NCBI GenBank assembly: GCA_903908785.1
Contig: CAIVTL010000350.1
Coordinates: 1-8,846, forward strand
From: Caldifarciminota bacterium
Lineage (GTDB): Bacteria > Hydrothermota > Tepidihabitantia > Tepidihabitantales > Tepidihabitantaceae
Reading direction: 5' to 3'
Length of the DNA: 8,846 nt
Each line of letters opens with the position of its first letter. The stretch's first letter is position 1. Shown here in pieces: positions 6,964-8,846 of the stretch. The notes below the pieces were generated by a model. The model did no database searches. It saw only the letters and a program-made list of their open reading frames with translations, and was not told where the DNA came from. The position numbers were made by a program, and so were the translations under genes.

Positions 6964-8151
6964 TTACTTCAGCGCCCGGCGCAGCTCCGCCGCCTTATCG
7001 GTCTTTTCCCAATTGAAGAACTCAAGCGTCTGCTTGTCGGCCTTCTTCACGTACGGTTCGCGGCCGAAGTGACCGTAGGCGGACGTCGCCTGGTATATCG
7101 GCTTGAGCAGGTTCAGATAGCGGATCATCTCGCGCGGCTTGAGCGGGAACACTTCCCGAATCAGCTTCACCAGCTTCTCGTCGGCAATCAGGCCGGTGCC
7201 GAAGGTATCAACCGAGACGTCGGTCGGCTCGGCCCGGCCGATGACGTACGCCAGCCGCACGACGATTTCCTGGCACAGGCCCGCGGCCACGCAGTTCTTG
7301 GCAACGTACCGCGCCATGTAGGTGGCCGAGCGGTCAACCTTGCTCGGGTCCTTGCCCGAGAACGCGCCGCCGCCGTGAGGAATCCGACCGCCATAGGTGT
7401 CGACGATTATCTTCCGTCCGGTCATGCCGGTGTCGGACTGAGGCCCGCCGACCTCGAACTTGCCGGTCTCGTTTACGTAGAACTTGGTATTCCGGTCGAT
7501 GTACTGGGCCGGGACCACGTGCCGCGCCACGGTGTCAATCAGTTCCTGTCGTGCCGCCTTGGTGATGCGGTCCCCGGTCTTGTCGAGAATCGTCTTGTCG
7601 TGCTGGGCCGCGAGCACCACGCTGTCCACCCGCACCGGCACGCCGTTGTCGTACTCGACCGTAACCTGGGACTTGCCGTCCGGCCGCAGGTACGGCAGGG
7701 TGCCATGCTTGCGCACGTAGGCGAGACGCTGGGCCAGCTTGTGGGAAAGCACCATCGGCAGCGGCATCAGTTCGTCGGTCTCCTTGCAGGCGTAGCCGAA
7801 CATCACGCCCTGGTCCCCGGCTCCGCCGGTATCAACGCCCTGCTTGATATCGGGCGACTGTTTGCCGATGGCATTCAGCACCGCGCAGCTCTCGGAACTC
7901 AACCCGCTCTCAGCCGTGACGTACCCGATGTCGCGGAGCACGCCCCGCACCAGCTTCGGCAGGTCAACCCACGCGTGGGTCGTAATCTCGCCGCCGACCA
8001 GCACCATGCCGACCGTGACAAACGACTCGCAGGCGACCCGGCCGTGCGGGTCCTGGCGCAGGACTTCGTCCAGCACCGCATCAGAAATGCGGTCGCAGAC
8101 TTTGTCCGGGTGGCCTTCGGTTACCGACTCAGAAGTGAAAGTTGTCCGCAT
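6964..8151 (-). CDS. metK: S-adenosylmethionine synthetase (methionine adenosyltransferase)
   Basis: This cytoplasmic enzyme makes S-adenosylmethionine from methionine and ATP, releasing phosphate and pyrophosphate. The 395-residue length is normal for the bacterial family. Visible signatures are TEGHPDK (11-17, with H14 and D16 at the ATP/metal site), E42 in ACESFV, the ATP-binding GAGDQG (110-115) in GGAGDQGVMFGYA, and the glycine-rich loop GGGAFSGKDPSKVDRS (260-275). The ATG at 8151 is preceded by a strong GGAGG (8161-8165) at 9-nt spacing, which fixes the start. The upstream Nudix gene ends only 15 bp before it and ahcY follows 75 bp downstream, so the three genes form a likely operon. 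No SAM riboswitch fits in the 15-bp gap. Confidence 0.98.
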   Translation of the reverse strand: MRTTFTSESVTEGHPDKVCDRISDAVLDEVLRQDPHGRVACESFVTVGMVLVGGEITTHAWVDLPKLVRGVLRDIGYVTAESGLSSESCAVLNAIGKQSPDIKQGVDTGGAGDQGVMFGYACKETDELMPLPMVLSHKLAQRLAYVRKHGTLPYLRPDGKSQVTVEYDNGVPVRVDSVVLAAQHDKTILDKTGDRITKAARQELIDTVARHVVPAQYIDRNTKFYVNETGKFEVGGPQSDTGMTGRKIIVDTYGGRIPHGGGAFSGKDPSKVDRSATYMARYVAKNCVAAGLCQEIVVRLAYVIGRAEPTDVSVDTFGTGLIADEKLVKLIREVFPLKPREMIRYLNLLKPIYQATSAYGHFGREPYVKKADKQTLEFFNWEKTDKAAELRRALK

Positions 8152-8166
8152 CAGACCAGTCCTCCT

Positions 8167-8661
8167 CTAAACAAACGTTTCAACATGATAGTCTTTCCCG
8201 CGCTTCCTCACGCAGCACCGATAGTAGAACTTCCTCGGCTCGCGCAGCACCAGCTTCTCAAGCATCAGCCGGTCGCTCGGAATCACCTCGTCCCAGTGCT
8301 CCTCAAGATACTCAAGCGGGACCCAGCGCAGGGCTCCTTCAACTGAGCGCCGGAACCGCACCGACCTGGAGAAAAGGTCGCACACCAGCAGCAGGTAGTG
8401 CATCTTCAGCCGGTCACCATGATACAGCTTTTCGGTCACCACCCCGCACAGACCACGGAAGGCGGTGGAAAGCCCGGTCTCCTCCAGCACCTCGCGCTTC
8501 ACTGCTTCGTCGAGGTGTTCGCCGTAGTGAATCTTACCACCGGGCAGGCCCCACAGCCCGACAAACGGCGGCTTCTCGCGCTTGATGAGCAGGATGCCGC
8601 GCACGCTCTGCACCGCGGCCACCGCGACCGGCAGGGCCTTTTCCGGAACCTTCGGGCTCAA
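8167..8661 (-). CDS. Nudix hydrolase family protein, substrate unknown; start uncertain
   Basis: A 164-residue Nudix protein; the family hydrolyses nucleoside diphosphates linked to another group, using Mg2+. The complete Nudix box is present: G42-x5-E48-x7-R56-E57-x2-E60-E61-x-G63-L64 (GGKIHYGEHLDEAVKREVLEETGL region), preceded by the typical LWGLPGG. The residues after about 140 form a basic, Tyr/Cys-containing tail (including YYRCCVRKRGK) beyond the usual Nudix core. It is the first gene of the likely Nudix-metK-ahcY operon. The longest reading begins at a TTG (8661) with no Shine-Dalgarno sequence. A GTG at 8622 (residue 14), with GGAAAAGG upstream at a somewhat long spacing of 14 nt, is an alternative that would still retain most of the first strand. 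A housecleaning or nucleotide-recycling role is plausible, but the substrate cannot be read from sequence. Confidence 0.92.
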   Translation of the reverse strand: MSPKVPEKALPVAVAAVQSVRGILLIKREKPPFVGLWGLPGGKIHYGEHLDEAVKREVLEETGLSTAFRGLCGVVTEKLYHGDRLKMHYLLLVCDLFSRSVRFRRSVEGALRWVPLEYLEEHWDEVIPSDRLMLEKLVLREPRKFYYRCCVRKRGKDYHVETFV

Positions 8662-8668
8662 GACGTGA

Positions 8669-8697
8669 ATGATAGCCGGTCAGCCGCCCGAGGTCAA
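8669..8697 (-). promoter_or_regulatory. Putative sigma70 promoter of the Nudix-metK-ahcY operon
   Basis: On the minus strand, -35 TTGACC (8697-8692; five of six) is followed by an exact 17-bp spacer and -10 TATCAT (8674-8669; five of six). The predicted transcription start is near 8662, practically at the TTG codon of the Nudix gene. The transcript would therefore be leaderless or nearly so, unless translation begins further in. This leaves no room for a SAM or SAH riboswitch at the head of the operon. Confidence 0.7.
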
Positions 8698-8719
8698 ATC
8701 AGGCAAGGAGAAATCTCAA

Positions 8720-8846
8720 GCACCAAACTCCAAATCCCAAACAAGCTCCAAGGTCTCAATGACACAAACCCGGGGCCGGCCGCGGCCGAGGTTTGGAGCT
8801 TGGAGCATTGTGATTTGTTTGGGATTTGTGATTTGGGATTTGGTGC
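8720..8846. repeat. Long imperfect inverted repeat (possible MITE/REP-like element)
   Basis: The terminal GCACCAAA (8720-8727) is the inverse of TTTGGTGC (8839-8846), so the arms span about 127 bp and end exactly at the window edge. The longest perfect internal match is CAAATCCCAAACAA (8731-8744) against 8815-8828 in inverted orientation. Inner arms AAACC (8766-8770) and GGTTT (8790-8794) close over a GC-rich centre with CGGCCGCGGCCG-type palindromes. The arms consist of degenerate units such as CCAAATCCCAAA and GCTCCAA, and are far more AT-rich than the neighbouring genes. There is no open reading frame of note. It may be a non-autonomous mobile or dispersed palindromic repeat; the true right boundary cannot be seen. 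Confidence 0.75.

Noticed and set aside
8152..8166. SAM or SAH riboswitch controlling metK or ahcY
   Set aside because: Only 15 bp separates the Nudix gene from metK, the 75-bp metK-ahcY gap is largely repeat sequence, and the operon promoter leaves essentially no leader.
7069..8346. Plus-strand open frame of 425 codons opposite metK and the Nudix gene
   Set aside because: It is antisense to two well-recognised genes, crosses their junction, and has no recognisable domain.
8720..8846. CRISPR array
   Set aside because: The repeated units are short, degenerate, irregularly spaced and mostly inverted; there are no uniform direct repeats with spacers and no cas gene.

Overview
This is a GC-rich bacterial window with a compact layout: four complete or near-complete protein genes plus one truncated by the left edge, short gaps, and a few AT-richer intergenic repeats. 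No 16S rRNA or other taxonomic marker is present. The combination of a high-GC genome, a secreted beta-propeller protein with a FlgD/type-IX-like C-terminal 'PNPF' domain, a short archaeal/Thermotoga-type S-adenosylhomocysteinase and a membrane pyrophosphatase suggests an uncultured bacterium of the broad FCB / candidate WOR-3 (Stahlbacteria) kind. That placement is a low-confidence inference.

Region 1 (1-2334, minus): most of a membrane-bound ion-pumping pyrophosphatase (hppA), missing its C-terminus. It has a long N-terminal extension that looks like a signal peptide plus a Pro/Ala-rich linker. Region 2 (2335-2665): a divergent intergenic region with two back-to-back sigma70-type promoters, one for hppA and one for the next gene. 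Region 3 (2666-5488, plus): a 940-residue secreted protein with a signal peptide, eight propeller-type repeats, three CARDB-like Ig modules and a C-terminal sorting-type domain. One Ig module carries a Gly/Pro/Thr-rich insert encoded partly by an 8-bp tandem repeat. Region 4 (5489-5631): a convergent gap with a strong hairpin terminator, a second perfect hairpin and a short dispersed-type repeat.

Region 5 (5632-8697, minus): an apparent operon, Nudix hydrolase - metK - ahcY, driven by a good sigma70 promoter at 8669-8697. MetK makes S-adenosylmethionine, methyltransferases turn it into S-adenosylhomocysteine, and AhcY hydrolyses that product to adenosine and homocysteine. These are two core steps of the activated methyl cycle; the Nudix substrate is unknown. 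MetK releases pyrophosphate, which is also the fuel of the divergent HppA pump, but no direct regulatory link is visible. Region 6 (8698-8846): a long imperfect inverted repeat with AT-richer arms and a GC-rich centre that reaches the window edge.

I see no phage, IS transposase, CRISPR, tRNA/rRNA, toxin-antitoxin or defence genes. The window is mostly conserved housekeeping plus one accessory surface protein; the unusual material is the repeat DNA, the insert inside the surface protein, the nearly leaderless operon start and the unusual residue set of the pyrophosphatase.
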